64,000 nt of DNA from Arthrobacter sp. AFG7.2 (GCF_002892835.1 NZ_PJMB01000001.1:186001-250000); one strand, 5' to 3'; counted from the first letter of the stretch, positions 35,332 through 43,223 are shown. The notes: generated from the letters alone by a model not told the origin. Program-made: numbers and translations.

Positions 35332-36537
35332 GTGGCTATGGCTCTCATGCTCACCCCACACTCAGTTTTACGGCAACGCATCTTGTCAGTCCTTGCATCC
35401 ACGGAATCCGGTTCACTTGGCGCTACCGAGGCCAAGAACCGCGTGAACAAAATTTATGGCGACACGTGGACAGCCGGGGACAGAGGGAGCTTTCCGAAAC
35501 GAGGAACCGAGCCCAAATGGTGGTCCAGGCTCGGCACCGAGCGCGCTCGGATGGTGGAGGACGAACTTCTCGAACTCCATGCCGGCGAAGACGTCTGGAC
35601 GCTCACTCCGCAAGGGTGGGCCGCGGCCCGCGCGCTGACCTTGGCCGGATACAGCCGGGAACAGGAATTGGAGCGCCGGCAACAGATGTGGCAGGCACTC
35701 TTGGACAACGGTGGACCTACCAACGTGGAGCGCGGCCTCCTCAATAACTTGGGAATTTTCGAGGGGCAGCCAGGATTCTGTGTCCCAGCAATGACCAGGA
35801 CGCCAGCAACACCCGACGGTGTTGTCGTCTCCTTTCTGAACACAGGCAAGCACTACGACGACGAAGTAACCGCAACAGGGGCCATCTACCACTACCCGAA
35901 GACCAACCGCAGAGGACGGCACGACGAATCCGAAGTCAACGCAGCCAAAGCCGCGTTCGGACTCGGCCTGCCCGTATTTTTCATCACCACGGGATCACCC
36001 CAAAACACCCGTACAGTCCATCGCGGTTACATCGAGGATATGGACGACGCTCGGCAGGTCTTGCTCGTCACCTTTGCCGACGGGGAACTGCCGCCGCCGC
36101 CGACTAAAGAAGAGTTGGAGGCGGCGTTCAACATCACCGACGATGAAGCCCCCGAGACCTACAGCCGGCGCAAAAACCGTCCCAACCAGGTGCGCTTCGC
36201 GTTTGAAGTGTTCAAGCGCTACGGGGCCGGCTGCGCCGTCTGCCCGGTGGATGTGGACGGGCTGATACAGGCGGCCCACATTGTCTCCAAGAGCAACCAG
36301 GGAACCGACGACGCCCGAAACGGCTTGCCGCTTTGCGCCAACCACCATCTCGCGTTCGACCGCGGTTACTGGTGTATTGACCAAGACCTGAAACTACAAA
36401 CTAAAGCGGACGGGCCGACACTGGACGACCTGGCAATCATCCGTGCCGACCTGTCACACCTGGTCCGCCTCCCGCATAGCGAGGCCCTGAGCCGGGCCTG
36501 GACAGACTGGCAAGCCAAGCAGAAAAAGCCCGCCTAG
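35332..36537 (+). CDS. HNH endonuclease, McrA-like, with uncharacterised N-terminal domains
   Basis: A 401-residue nuclease. The N-terminal 100 residues look like a winged helix (HSVLRQRILSVLAST, then TLTPQGWAAARAL), as in Mrr-type restriction proteins. A middle domain (about 145-245) contains FLNTGKHYDDEVTATGAIYH and AAKAAFGLGLPVFFITTG. The C-terminal HNH_2 domain (about 290-370) has CAVCPVDVDGLIQAAHIVSK, DDARNGLPLCANHHLAFDRG, with the His-Asn-His and CxxC pairs intact. This layout matches type IV-like restriction of modified DNA, perhaps against helper or rival phage. GTG at 35332 follows AAGG by 6 nt; ATG 35338 is the alternative. Confidence 0.85.
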   Translation: MAMALMLTPHSVLRQRILSVLASTESGSLGATEAKNRVNKIYGDTWTAGDRGSFPKRGTEPKWWSRLGTERARMVEDELLELHAGEDVWTLTPQGWAAARALTLAGYSREQELERRQQMWQALLDNGGPTNVERGLLNNLGIFEGQPGFCVPAMTRTPATPDGVVVSFLNTGKHYDDEVTATGAIYHYPKTNRRGRHDESEVNAAKAAFGLGLPVFFITTGSPQNTRTVHRGYIEDMDDARQVLLVTFADGELPPPPTKEELEAAFNITDDEAPETYSRRKNRPNQVRFAFEVFKRYGAGCAVCPVDVDGLIQAAHIVSKSNQGTDDARNGLPLCANHHLAFDRGYWCIDQDLKLQTKADGPTLDDLAIIRADLSHLVRLPHSEALSRAWTDWQAKQKKPA

Positions 36538-36767
36538 CCCTCCGCCAGAGCGGCCTGAGCCGCTTGATCGAACATCCGGCTGGCCCGATCCGGCCCGAGG
36601 GCATAGAGCGCCGCAACTGCAAGCCCACAGGCGGCATGGGCAAGGCCGATCGGGTCCTCGGACTCCGCCAGCATCAGCGAAACCTCATCCTGGCGGTTCT
36701 CGGCCATAAGTCGCACCACCGCAAGGGCCTCAAGGCGGTTCGTCTGTCGATTAGCTTGCTTGCTCAC
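36534..36767 (-). CDS. hypothetical small phage-type protein
   Basis: A 77-residue helical protein (MSKQANRQTNRLEALAVVRL). The GTG start overlaps the upstream gene by 4 nt and follows GGAAC. It is the last gene of the element's replication-like operon and converges on the HNH gene with overlapping stop codons. Function unknown. Confidence 0.65.
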   Translation of the reverse strand: MSKQANRQTNRLEALAVVRLMAENRQDEVSLMLAESEDPIGLAHAACGLAVAALYALGPDRASRMFDQAAQAALAEG

Positions 36768-37015
36768 TTCTGTTCCTTTCGTTGAGAGGAAATCGGCGTT
36801 GCTGTGGGATGGGCGGCGCGTGCTGTGCGCCAGGAGGTTTGGCCGTTCGGCAGTACTTCCCGGCTAAGGTGCGGTTTACAGCGGCGGCACGGGACTGCCC
36901 GCCCGTCCAGGTCTGGGAGCCATCCATTGGTGCATCTGTGCGGCTCTGCTTCCGGTTCTGCCGGCAGCCAGGGCAACCCAAGGTCCTGCCGCCGTTCGGC
37001 GTCGTAGCTGCTCAT
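36764..37015 (-). CDS. hypothetical small protein with Cys-rich motif
   Basis: An 83-residue protein with HRCTNGW and VPCRRCKPH, a possible zinc site. The ATG overlaps the stop of the replication-like gene (ATGA), and its own stop overlaps the next start (GTGA). The coupling supports it being real rather than the competing frame at 36751-36981. Confidence 0.65.
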   Translation of the reverse strand: MSSYDAERRQDLGLPWLPAEPEAEPHRCTNGWLPDLDGRAVPCRRCKPHLSREVLPNGQTSWRTARAAHPTATPISSQRKEQK

Positions 37016-37725
37016 GCCCGGACCACCCTTGCGGCTTCACACGCGAAACAGCGCCCCAACGTCTCCCTGAGGTACTCGGTGGTCAATTCGACACCGCAAT
37101 CCGGACACCAACCCTCGACCTTCACCACGGGTACCGGGGCTGGTCCCACAGGGATGGGTTCATAGGCCATCCACGCCTCGTCCGCGTTTTTCTGAAATTG
37201 TGATCGTTCGGGGGAATTACCTACTTCTATTCCCGGCCAGGCCCTTTTGGTTTCCCCGCCGCCGTGCGATTCGCTAACCGACTGGGTTTTCACCCGCGTC
37301 TTTTCAGGGGTTTGCTGATTCGTCAGGTGCACGGGTGCCATAAAACCTTTGGTACTGCCGTCGCTTCGCGACTCGCTAACCGAATGGGTTTTCTGTTCTC
37401 TCGGCTTGCCCTTTGGGCGTCCGCCTTTGCCGCCATTGGCCCTGTTCGCTGCCTGCTGCTTGATGACGGCGATACTGTCACGTTGGTACTGGGCGTGGTG
37501 GATGATTAGATATTTGTCGCCCAAGTCCTGCCAGAATCCGGCAGCCAAGAGTTCCTGGACTGGCCCCGGGTTCTTGGCGAACCTTCGCAGGTCGTCCTTG
37601 GGGATGAGGCAGTCCAGCAGCTTCCGGTTGTTCCAGACGAGGGCCTCAGTATGCAATCGGAAAGCAGCGTCGGAGAGCCGCCAGGTGTCGTCGCTGTAGT
37701 CGTCTGACAACTTGGTCCAGGTCAT
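37012..37725 (-). CDS. replication initiation-like (replisome organiser-type) phage protein
   Basis: A 237-residue protein. The N-terminal winged-helix-like region (MTWTKLSDDYSDDTWRLSDA, AAFRLHTEALVWNNRKLLD) and the IIHHAQYQRD segment resemble actinobacterial prophage replisome organisers. A Gly/Lys/Arg-rich linker (NGGKGGRPKGKPREQK) follows. The C-terminus has CPDCGVELTTEYLRETLGRC then FAC, a probable zinc ribbon. It is coupled to neighbours on both sides. It probably supports autonomous replication after excision; no helicase or primase domain is seen. Confidence 0.7.
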   Translation of the reverse strand: MTWTKLSDDYSDDTWRLSDAAFRLHTEALVWNNRKLLDCLIPKDDLRRFAKNPGPVQELLAAGFWQDLGDKYLIIHHAQYQRDSIAVIKQQAANRANGGKGGRPKGKPREQKTHSVSESRSDGSTKGFMAPVHLTNQQTPEKTRVKTQSVSESHGGGETKRAWPGIEVGNSPERSQFQKNADEAWMAYEPIPVGPAPVPVVKVEGWCPDCGVELTTEYLRETLGRCFACEAARVVRA

Positions 37726-37943
37726 GGCGTGCTCAGCAGAATGGCAATGCGCCTTATTTGCGAAGGGGTCAGCGGCGGAGCTTCCGCCACTGTCTTGGCC
37801 ACATACGCCTCTAGTTTGGCTGCGGCCAAGTCACGACGAAGTTCGGCGTGCTCGGCGTTCGGGTGGTATCGGGTAGCAGCAGCAAGCTTCGCTTTGCTCC
37901 GTCTAATTTCTACAGACACAGGAAGAGCCCTCTCGGGATGCAT
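37722..37943 (-). CDS. hypothetical small helical protein
   Basis: A 73-residue charged helical protein (MHPERALPVSVEIRRSKAKL) ending PPLTPSQIRRIAILLSTP. The ATG at 37943 follows GAGGTG. The stop overlaps the replication-like start by 4 nt. It is the first gene of that operon, directly downstream of a likely operator. Family not recognised. Confidence 0.65.
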   Translation of the reverse strand: MHPERALPVSVEIRRSKAKLAAATRYHPNAEHAELRRDLAAAKLEAYVAKTVAEAPPLTPSQIRRIAILLSTP

Positions 37944-38032
37944 AAATCTGCACCTCACCGGAAGGGCTCGGTTCTTACTCTGCTATGTTGAGGGGTCCTG
38001 CAGGGGCCCGCCAGAGCCGAAGCCAGGCTATT

Positions 38033-38054
38033 GAGCAATACTGTAGCACTGCTC
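38033..38054. promoter_or_regulatory. possible operator for the element's replication operon
   Basis: GAGCAATAC (38033-38041) and GCACTGCTC (38046-38054) form an imperfect 9-bp dyad (seven of nine positions match) around TGTA. It lies about 90 nt upstream of the first replication-operon gene and overlaps the end of the zinc-ribbon gene. It has the size and symmetry of a phage repressor site, but no repressor gene is recognised in the element. Confidence 0.4.
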
Positions 38055-38349
38055 AGCCGCCGAGCAAGTAGTCCTGAACGTTTACCCTGGTACTGACCTG
38101 CAATTCGTCCGCAAGGGCAAACACTTTTTCCCACGAACCCCTTAGGTCCCGGAACTTGCCGACCCCTTCACATCTAACGCAGCGCACGGACAAGGGTTGT
38201 CGCTTGTAGTCCTTGCTGGCGAACAACCCGTCTACTATTGAGTACCGGCCCGTGTTCCTTCTCATGACACGGCCAATCTGGTGACCGTCGGGACACCTCA
38301 AGACAACCATTCCGTAGACTTGCGATGCCCGAGGTCGCGAGCGGCTCAC
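38053..38349 (-). CDS. small zinc-ribbon-like protein
   Basis: A 98-residue protein with LRCPDGHQIG and VRCVRCEGVGKF, a likely zinc ribbon with four ligands. Its GTG overlaps the integrase stop by 4 nt, so it is co-translated with the integrase. That position fits a recombination directionality factor or DNA-binding helper, which is inference from location only. Confidence 0.65.
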   Translation of the reverse strand: MSRSRPRASQVYGMVVLRCPDGHQIGRVMRRNTGRYSIVDGLFASKDYKRQPLSVRCVRCEGVGKFRDLRGSWEKVFALADELQVSTRVNVQDYLLGG

Positions 38350-39746
38350 GCGTTTTCCTTCCAGTCGACGCGGACTTGCTCGGGCGAAAAGCGGATGCCC
38401 GGGCCGGTGGGCAGCACCGTTATGCTTGCCAGTGCGGAAATTACTGCGCGCCTACGATCGATCGATGCAGCGGCCCAGGCATCAGCAGCACTGGCACCGG
38501 TCATGCCGTCTAAAACACGCGACGGCTGATTTCTGGCTACTCTGATTTCGGCCGCTTGCAGCTGGGTTTGCAGTTGTTCGTTGATTCGGCCGAGTTGCCG
38601 GGCGGTGATTTCCCCCGCGGCGAAACTGTCTGCGGCTGAGTCCATGCGGCCCAGGATGGCATCCCTGGCTTGGACTGAGTCCATCAGTGCCGAGGGCTCC
38701 GGGGAAAGATTAGCCAATAAGCTTGGCTCCGAAAGGCGGCCCACAATGACGGCATTCACCACAGCATCCACAGGCGCAATCTGGCGCGTCAGCTTCATAC
38801 ATTTAGGGCAAACGTAAGACGGAGGCCGCCGTGTTCCCACATTCGGCCGGAGAACGCTTGTACAGCGCCCGCAGAGGCCCAGACCGGACAAAAGATACTT
38901 GGGCTCCAGGCCCCTGGAATGCCGCCGTCCAGGCGCACTCAGGACGGCGAGAGCCTCGTCGTAGAGATCCTGACTGACCAGCGGTTCCCAATCACCCTTG
39001 CCAATAATCTGGTTAGCGTGAGTTCGATGACCTGCGTACCGCGGCTTTCGAAGCATATTGCCGACAACATTGCCCTGGAAGGGGTTGCCCCGCTTCGTCT
39101 TGAAGCCTTGGTCATTAAGGTATTTTGCGAGGTTTCTTAGCGACGCCCCTGCCACGACGAGCTTGTACAACTCCCGGACGGCTGCGGCCTCTTCCGGGTG
39201 CACAACGTCTTGGCCTCCAACGTCACGGCCATGGTCGTCCAGCTGGCGCAAACGGCGGTATCCGAATGGGACCACCCCATGGGATTTTCCCTCCGCTGCA
39301 CTCTGCTGAAACTTTCGCTTCAGGCGGCGGGACATCTGCTCGACCTCGTGGCGCGCGACGTTTCCCTTGATGCGTGCAGTCAGGCGACCTTGGGGCGTCG
39401 CCAGGTCTACTTCTCCCCCTACCGAGGCAAGGGCCACGTGGTGACGGTCTGCTAGATCAATGAACCGCTCAAGCTCCGACGGAGTCCGCGTCAATCGATC
39501 AACATCGAAAACGACGACAGCGTCGATGGCCCCTAGTTCAATCTCACGAAGTAGGCGCTCATACTCGGGTCGGGGCTTGGTTCGTGTCGCACTGACGTCA
39601 TTATCGGAAAAAATTTCGGCGACAGGCCATGCACGCCGCAGGGCCTCGGCGGCACAATCGTCGATCTGCCGCCCTACACCCAACGCGGTTCCATCGTCTT
39701 GTGAGATGCGGGCATAGATACCGCAGGACTGCACCTGTGTGGTCAT
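38346..39746 (-). CDS. int: large serine recombinase (site-specific integrase)
   Basis: A 466-residue large serine integrase. The catalytic domain has YARISQDD with the nucleophile Ser15 and VVFDVDRLTRTPSELERF. A recombinase domain follows (GVVPFGYRR, SLRNLAKYLNDQGFKTKRGN, KPRYAGHR), then a zinc ribbon (CGRCTSVLRPN and YVCPKC near residues 293-318) and a C-terminal coiled-coil region. The start ATG at 39746 is only 41 nt from the core at 39787-39791, as expected for an integrase next to its attachment site. All catalytic parts look intact. Confidence 0.96.
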   Translation of the reverse strand: MTTQVQSCGIYARISQDDGTALGVGRQIDDCAAEALRRAWPVAEIFSDNDVSATRTKPRPEYERLLREIELGAIDAVVVFDVDRLTRTPSELERFIDLADRHHVALASVGGEVDLATPQGRLTARIKGNVARHEVEQMSRRLKRKFQQSAAEGKSHGVVPFGYRRLRQLDDHGRDVGGQDVVHPEEAAAVRELYKLVVAGASLRNLAKYLNDQGFKTKRGNPFQGNVVGNMLRKPRYAGHRTHANQIIGKGDWEPLVSQDLYDEALAVLSAPGRRHSRGLEPKYLLSGLGLCGRCTSVLRPNVGTRRPPSYVCPKCMKLTRQIAPVDAVVNAVIVGRLSEPSLLANLSPEPSALMDSVQARDAILGRMDSAADSFAAGEITARQLGRINEQLQTQLQAAEIRVARNQPSRVLDGMTGASAADAWAAASIDRRRAVISALASITVLPTGPGIRFSPEQVRVDWKENA

Positions 39747-39760
39747 ACCCAAAGCCTAGC

Positions 39761-39791
39761 GAAAGCAACGTATAAAGTATTTAGACGGGGG
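39761..39791. other. right attachment site of the element
   Basis: The arm GAAAGCAACG (39761-39770) faces the core GGGGG (39787-39791) across 16 nt. The left-end arm is its exact reverse complement, 15 nt from the left core. Joined at the core the two ends form a near-symmetrical attP of about 56 bp. Right of the core the tadA frame continues. Confidence 0.85.
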
Positions 39792-40053
39792 CGTTGAGCC
39801 AAATTTCCTCAATCGAAGGATCATCCAGCAGTGGCTGCAACACGCCAAACCCGGCAACAGCATCAAAAAGGAACCTGCGGGCTGCGTCCAGGGGACCTAT
39901 GGGAGGGAGAGGGCCCAATAAGGCCCTCTCGTCGTAGTCCGATACAGCCGCCTCCACAAGACGGCGGACCTCACCCGCCTGGTGAAGCGGATCCAGCCCA
40001 CGGCGACGGATAAGCTCGCGGACCTCGTCCTCGACAATTCCCAACGCGTCCAT
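39787..40053 (-). pseudogene. tadA: tadA (cpaF) N-terminal fragment
   Basis: The first 89 codons of tadA, from MDALGIVEDEVRELI to PSIEEIWLNAP, encode the helical N-terminal domain of the Tad pilus ATPase. In the element-occupied state the frame runs two codons into the element and stops (GTC TAA). Joined at the core to codons from 30401 downward it reads NAP-NEIF without shift, giving 407 residues in all. GGGGAAC precedes the ATG at 40053. An in-frame start at 40134 also exists. Confidence 0.85.
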
Positions 40054-40162
40054 ATGTTCCCCAATACAACTGCCGCCCCCGGCGGAGGCAGTGCAACTTG
40101 GATAAAGCATAAAGAGCAGCCGGCATGCCGCCAAGTCATGTTTTAGAGAATGTGGAAAACGT

Positions 40163-41206
40163 TTATCCCACGTTAGCTGGATTGGTGTCTATTTCCTGGG
40201 AATAGCCCATCGGATTGTTCTCCTGCCAGCGCCAGTGATCCTGGCACATCTGCTCGAGATTCCGGTGGGCGGACCAGCCCAGGTCCGCGAGAGCCGCAGA
40301 AGGGTCGGCATAACTGACCGCTGCATCGCCAGGTCGCCGAGGAGCAAACTCATAGGGCACTGGGTGACCCGCGGCCTTGCCGAATGCTTCAATGACCTCC
40401 AGCACAGACGATCCACGGCCCGTCCCCAAGTTCCAGCGGAACACGCCCTGCTTGTCCGCAACATAACCGAGCGCAGCAAGGTGACCGGCAGCCAGGTCCA
40501 TCACATGGATGTAATCCCGTATGCCGGTACCATCGGGCGTCGGATAGTCATTGCCGAAAACCATCACCTTGTCCCGGCGTCCCACGGCGACCTGCGCCAC
40601 GAACGGGAGCAAGTTGTTGGGCGTGCCCTGCGGGTCCTCGCCAATCAGTCCCGACTCGTGAGCTCCAACGGGGTTGAAGTAACGGAGGAGTGCGATGCTC
40701 CAGCTAGGGTCAGCAGCGCCCAAATCAGAAAGTATGTCCTCGATTTGCTCCTTCGTACGGCCATACGGGTTTGTGGCATCAAGGGGAGCTTTTTCGACGA
40801 GTGGCACGTCTTCGGAAGCACCATAAACAGTTGCAGAGGAACTGAAGACCAAGCGGCGAACCCGATGCGCCTCCATGCTATGCAGCAAATTGAGAGTGCC
40901 AACGACGTTGTTTTGGTAATACCAGAGCGGCTTTTCGACCGACTCACCTACAGCTTTGAGCCCTGCAAAGTGGATGACCGCTTCAAATTGTTCTGCCGCA
41001 AAAAGTCGGTCCACCGCCGCTGCATCCAGAAGATCAATTTTCCGAAAATCGATGTTCCTGCCCGTGAGCTGTTCTACACGTCGGATCGACTCCGGATTCG
41101 AATTCAGCAGATTATCGAGGACTACTACATCGTGTCCTTCGTCAAGGAGACAGAGTGACGTGTGCGATCCTATGTACCCGGCGCCGCCGGTGACCAATAC
41201 CTTCAT
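40163..41206 (-). CDS. galE: UDP-glucose 4-epimerase
   Basis: A 347-residue extended short-chain dehydrogenase: GGAGYIGSHTSLCLLD for NAD, HFAGLKAVGESVEKPL, SSSATVYGASEDVPL and NPYGRTKEQIEDIL with the YxxxK pair. It interconverts UDP-glucose and UDP-galactose, which supplies the UDP-galactopyranose mutase encoded at 56.5 kb. It lies directly upstream of tadA on the same strand. Confidence 0.96.
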   Translation of the reverse strand: MKVLVTGGAGYIGSHTSLCLLDEGHDVVVLDNLLNSNPESIRRVEQLTGRNIDFRKIDLLDAAAVDRLFAAEQFEAVIHFAGLKAVGESVEKPLWYYQNNVVGTLNLLHSMEAHRVRRLVFSSSATVYGASEDVPLVEKAPLDATNPYGRTKEQIEDILSDLGAADPSWSIALLRYFNPVGAHESGLIGEDPQGTPNNLLPFVAQVAVGRRDKVMVFGNDYPTPDGTGIRDYIHVMDLAAGHLAALGYVADKQGVFRWNLGTGRGSSVLEVIEAFGKAAGHPVPYEFAPRRPGDAAVSYADPSAALADLGWSAHRNLEQMCQDHWRWQENNPMGYSQEIDTNPANVG

Positions 41207-41462
41207 GCACTCCAGCTTAGAAGAAACTCAAAGGCACGTATGACCCCGCCTTCAAACCCACTTTGAACGGATACATCTCCGCCAGGCTTCGTACGCGTCT
41301 TCTTTAACATCCGTAACAGTGGGAACACTAGCCCCAGCAGTCCACCGGTGCTATGGTGAGCGCGTTATTTCTCGATACATCTGTCGGACGTTCCCTGGGG
41401 GGAACGCCCTGCAGCTAGCCAGATGAGGGTTCCAGGAACGCCTCATTGCCTCCGGAGCCCAC
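41207..41462. promoter_or_regulatory. divergent region between galE and the GH25 gene
   Basis: This 256-nt region must contain promoters for both genes. A clear dyad, CGTTCC (41389-41394) and GGAACG (41401-41406), lies 57 nt before the GH25 start and could be an operator. No other known regulatory RNA is recognised. Confidence 0.35.
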
Positions 41463-43208
41463 ATGAAGCGGAACCTGTCTCATTCCCCTCGCTCAATTCA
41501 AAGATACTTTGGGATTGCGCTCTTATGCGCCGCCTTGAGTGCCGCTCCAGGTTTGGCTGCCGTGGCATCTACCCTGGAACCCAGTCCAAAACCAACCCCA
41601 TCGTCGGCCGTAACCCCCGTCCCAGCCCAAACTGAATCCGTTCAACCGCATCCGACACAGCTTGCTGGACCGACGCCGACTCCAGCAGCACTTGGCCCAG
41701 CGGACCCAGCGCCGTCTGCGCCACCGACGAACGCTGGCATCTCGATGGCAGAGAGGCTTCGCACCGGAGACGCAGAGATGGGCCAGCGGTCTGCACGCGT
41801 CACCGCAGCCAAACCCTCAGAGTCGTTCAAGCGCCTCAGCATTGAAGCGCTGTCCGCAGAACAAACGTGGATGCCCACTTTCGGTGTTCAAGGCCTAGAC
41901 GTCAGCAGTCACCAGGGGATACTCGACTGGCAGTACCAATGGAATCTTGGTGCTCGTTTCGCTTATGTAAAAGCAACAGAGGGCAACTACTACAAAAACC
42001 CTTATTACAGCTCTCAATATCAGGGGGCACGAAACGTTGGAATGATTCGCGGTGCTTACCACTTTGCTATCCCGAACTGGTCGTCCGGTGCTGATCAGGC
42101 CCGCTACTTCGTTCAAAACGGCGGGGGCTGGTCTGCTGACGGTTACACCATGCCACCGGTTTTGGACTTCGAGTTCAACCCCTATGAGGGCGAAACAATT
42201 AATGGCTTCTACTTTGGCAACACCTGCTACAACATGTCGCCGGCACAGCTCACATCCTGGGTCCGGGATTTTGGCAGCACTGTCCGTTCAATGACTGGAC
42301 GGTTGCCCGTTATTTACACCAACACAAGCTGGTGGAACCAGTGCTTGGGCAATCCCGCCGGCTTTGGAGACTACCCGCTATGGGTGGCGTCATATCCCCC
42401 CTCACCTACCAACAATGCAGGACCCGTACCGACTGCGAGTTGGAGTAACTACAGTATCTGGCAGTACAGCAGCAAAGGTCCTCTTGCCGGCGACTCCAAC
42501 GTATGGAACGGCGATCTCGCAGCGCTCAAGCGATTTGCCGGGAACTTCACGGTCTCGACAAGCGGGGCCATTGGCTCCGCTTGGATTGCAGCAGGCGGCG
42601 CAAACGGTCTTTATGGAAATGCGACGAGCAATGAAACCTGCACCTCGACCTATTGTGTCCAAACCTTTGAGCGGCGAGCAGCTTTTTGGACTGCCGCCCA
42701 AGGCGTTAAGACGGTCTTTATTCCCGGCGCTATAGGCCAGACATGGCTCGCAGCGGGAGGAACATCAAGCTCCTGGGGTCATGCGCTGGACAACGAAAAA
42801 TGTGCAGCTAATTACTGCTACCAGGTGTTTCAGACCCGGACGGCCTATTGGACTGCAGCAAATGGGGTTCAGACGATTTTTACACCCGGCGCCATAGGAC
42901 AGGCATGGTTGGCAGCCGGAGGAACAGGCAGCGACTGGGGATTACCTACTTCCAATGAACGGTGCATCGGCAATTACTGCCTGCAGGAGTTTCAACGTCG
43001 GACAGCTTATTGGACGGCAGAACAGTGGGTAAAGACCATTTATACTCCGGGTGCCATAGGTTCAGTCTGGCGTGCCCAAGGAGGCACCTCAAGCACGTGG
43101 GGAATGCCCACTTCCAACGAAACCTGCAGTTCGGCCGTGTTCTGTTATCAGAATTTCCAGTACCGCCGGGCAACCTGGACGCCTACGGCCGGCGTTACCG
43201 TCAGCTGA
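41463..43208 (+). CDS. secreted GH25 lysozyme with LGFP repeats
   Basis: A 581-residue secreted muramidase. A Sec signal peptide (about residues 1-35) is followed by a Pro/Thr-rich linker, then a GH25 domain (about 140-360): GLDVSSHQGILDW, FAYVKATEGNYY, GAYHFAIP and PPVLDFEFNP contain the conserved catalytic Asp/Glu residues. Four LGFP-type repeats end the protein (GAIGSAWIAAGG, GAIGQTWLAAGG, GAIGQAWLAAGG, GAIGSVWRAQGG), which are thought to bind the cell wall. It lies at the start of the polysaccharide locus and may remodel the wall there. Confidence 0.94.
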   Translation: MKRNLSHSPRSIQRYFGIALLCAALSAAPGLAAVASTLEPSPKPTPSSAVTPVPAQTESVQPHPTQLAGPTPTPAALGPADPAPSAPPTNAGISMAERLRTGDAEMGQRSARVTAAKPSESFKRLSIEALSAEQTWMPTFGVQGLDVSSHQGILDWQYQWNLGARFAYVKATEGNYYKNPYYSSQYQGARNVGMIRGAYHFAIPNWSSGADQARYFVQNGGGWSADGYTMPPVLDFEFNPYEGETINGFYFGNTCYNMSPAQLTSWVRDFGSTVRSMTGRLPVIYTNTSWWNQCLGNPAGFGDYPLWVASYPPSPTNNAGPVPTASWSNYSIWQYSSKGPLAGDSNVWNGDLAALKRFAGNFTVSTSGAIGSAWIAAGGANGLYGNATSNETCTSTYCVQTFERRAAFWTAAQGVKTVFIPGAIGQTWLAAGGTSSSWGHALDNEKCAANYCYQVFQTRTAYWTAANGVQTIFTPGAIGQAWLAAGGTGSDWGLPTSNERCIGNYCLQEFQRRTAYWTAEQWVKTIYTPGAIGSVWRAQGGTSSTWGMPTSNETCSSAVFCYQNFQYRRATWTPTAGVTVS

Positions 43209-43223
43209 GTCTCCCGTAAGGCA

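Larger units (their letters stand above)
30407..39786. mobile_element. serine-integrase element (candidate capsid-carrying phage satellite) inserted in tadA
   Basis: A 9.4-kb unit bounded by GGGGG core repeats and ending at the integrase gene. It contains integrase, a zinc-ribbon protein, a four-gene replication-like operon, an HNH nuclease, an HK97-type capsid gene, a membrane coiled-coil protein, a DUF3800 protein, a membrane protein and a DUF6416-like protein. No portal, terminase, protease, tail or lysis genes are visible, so it cannot be a complete prophage. Excision at the cores would restore tadA exactly in frame. Confidence 0.9.

Noticed and set aside
36751..36981. Alternative 76-codon minus-strand frame in the element operon
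   Set aside because: The frame at 36764-37015 has exact 4-nt start/stop overlaps with both neighbours, so this one is a shadow.
30407..39786. Complete prophage
   Set aside because: Terminase, portal, protease, tail and lysis genes are absent and the element is only 9.4 kb.
40235..41158. Plus-strand frame of 307 codons opposite galE
   Set aside because: Antisense shadow of galE with no independent support.
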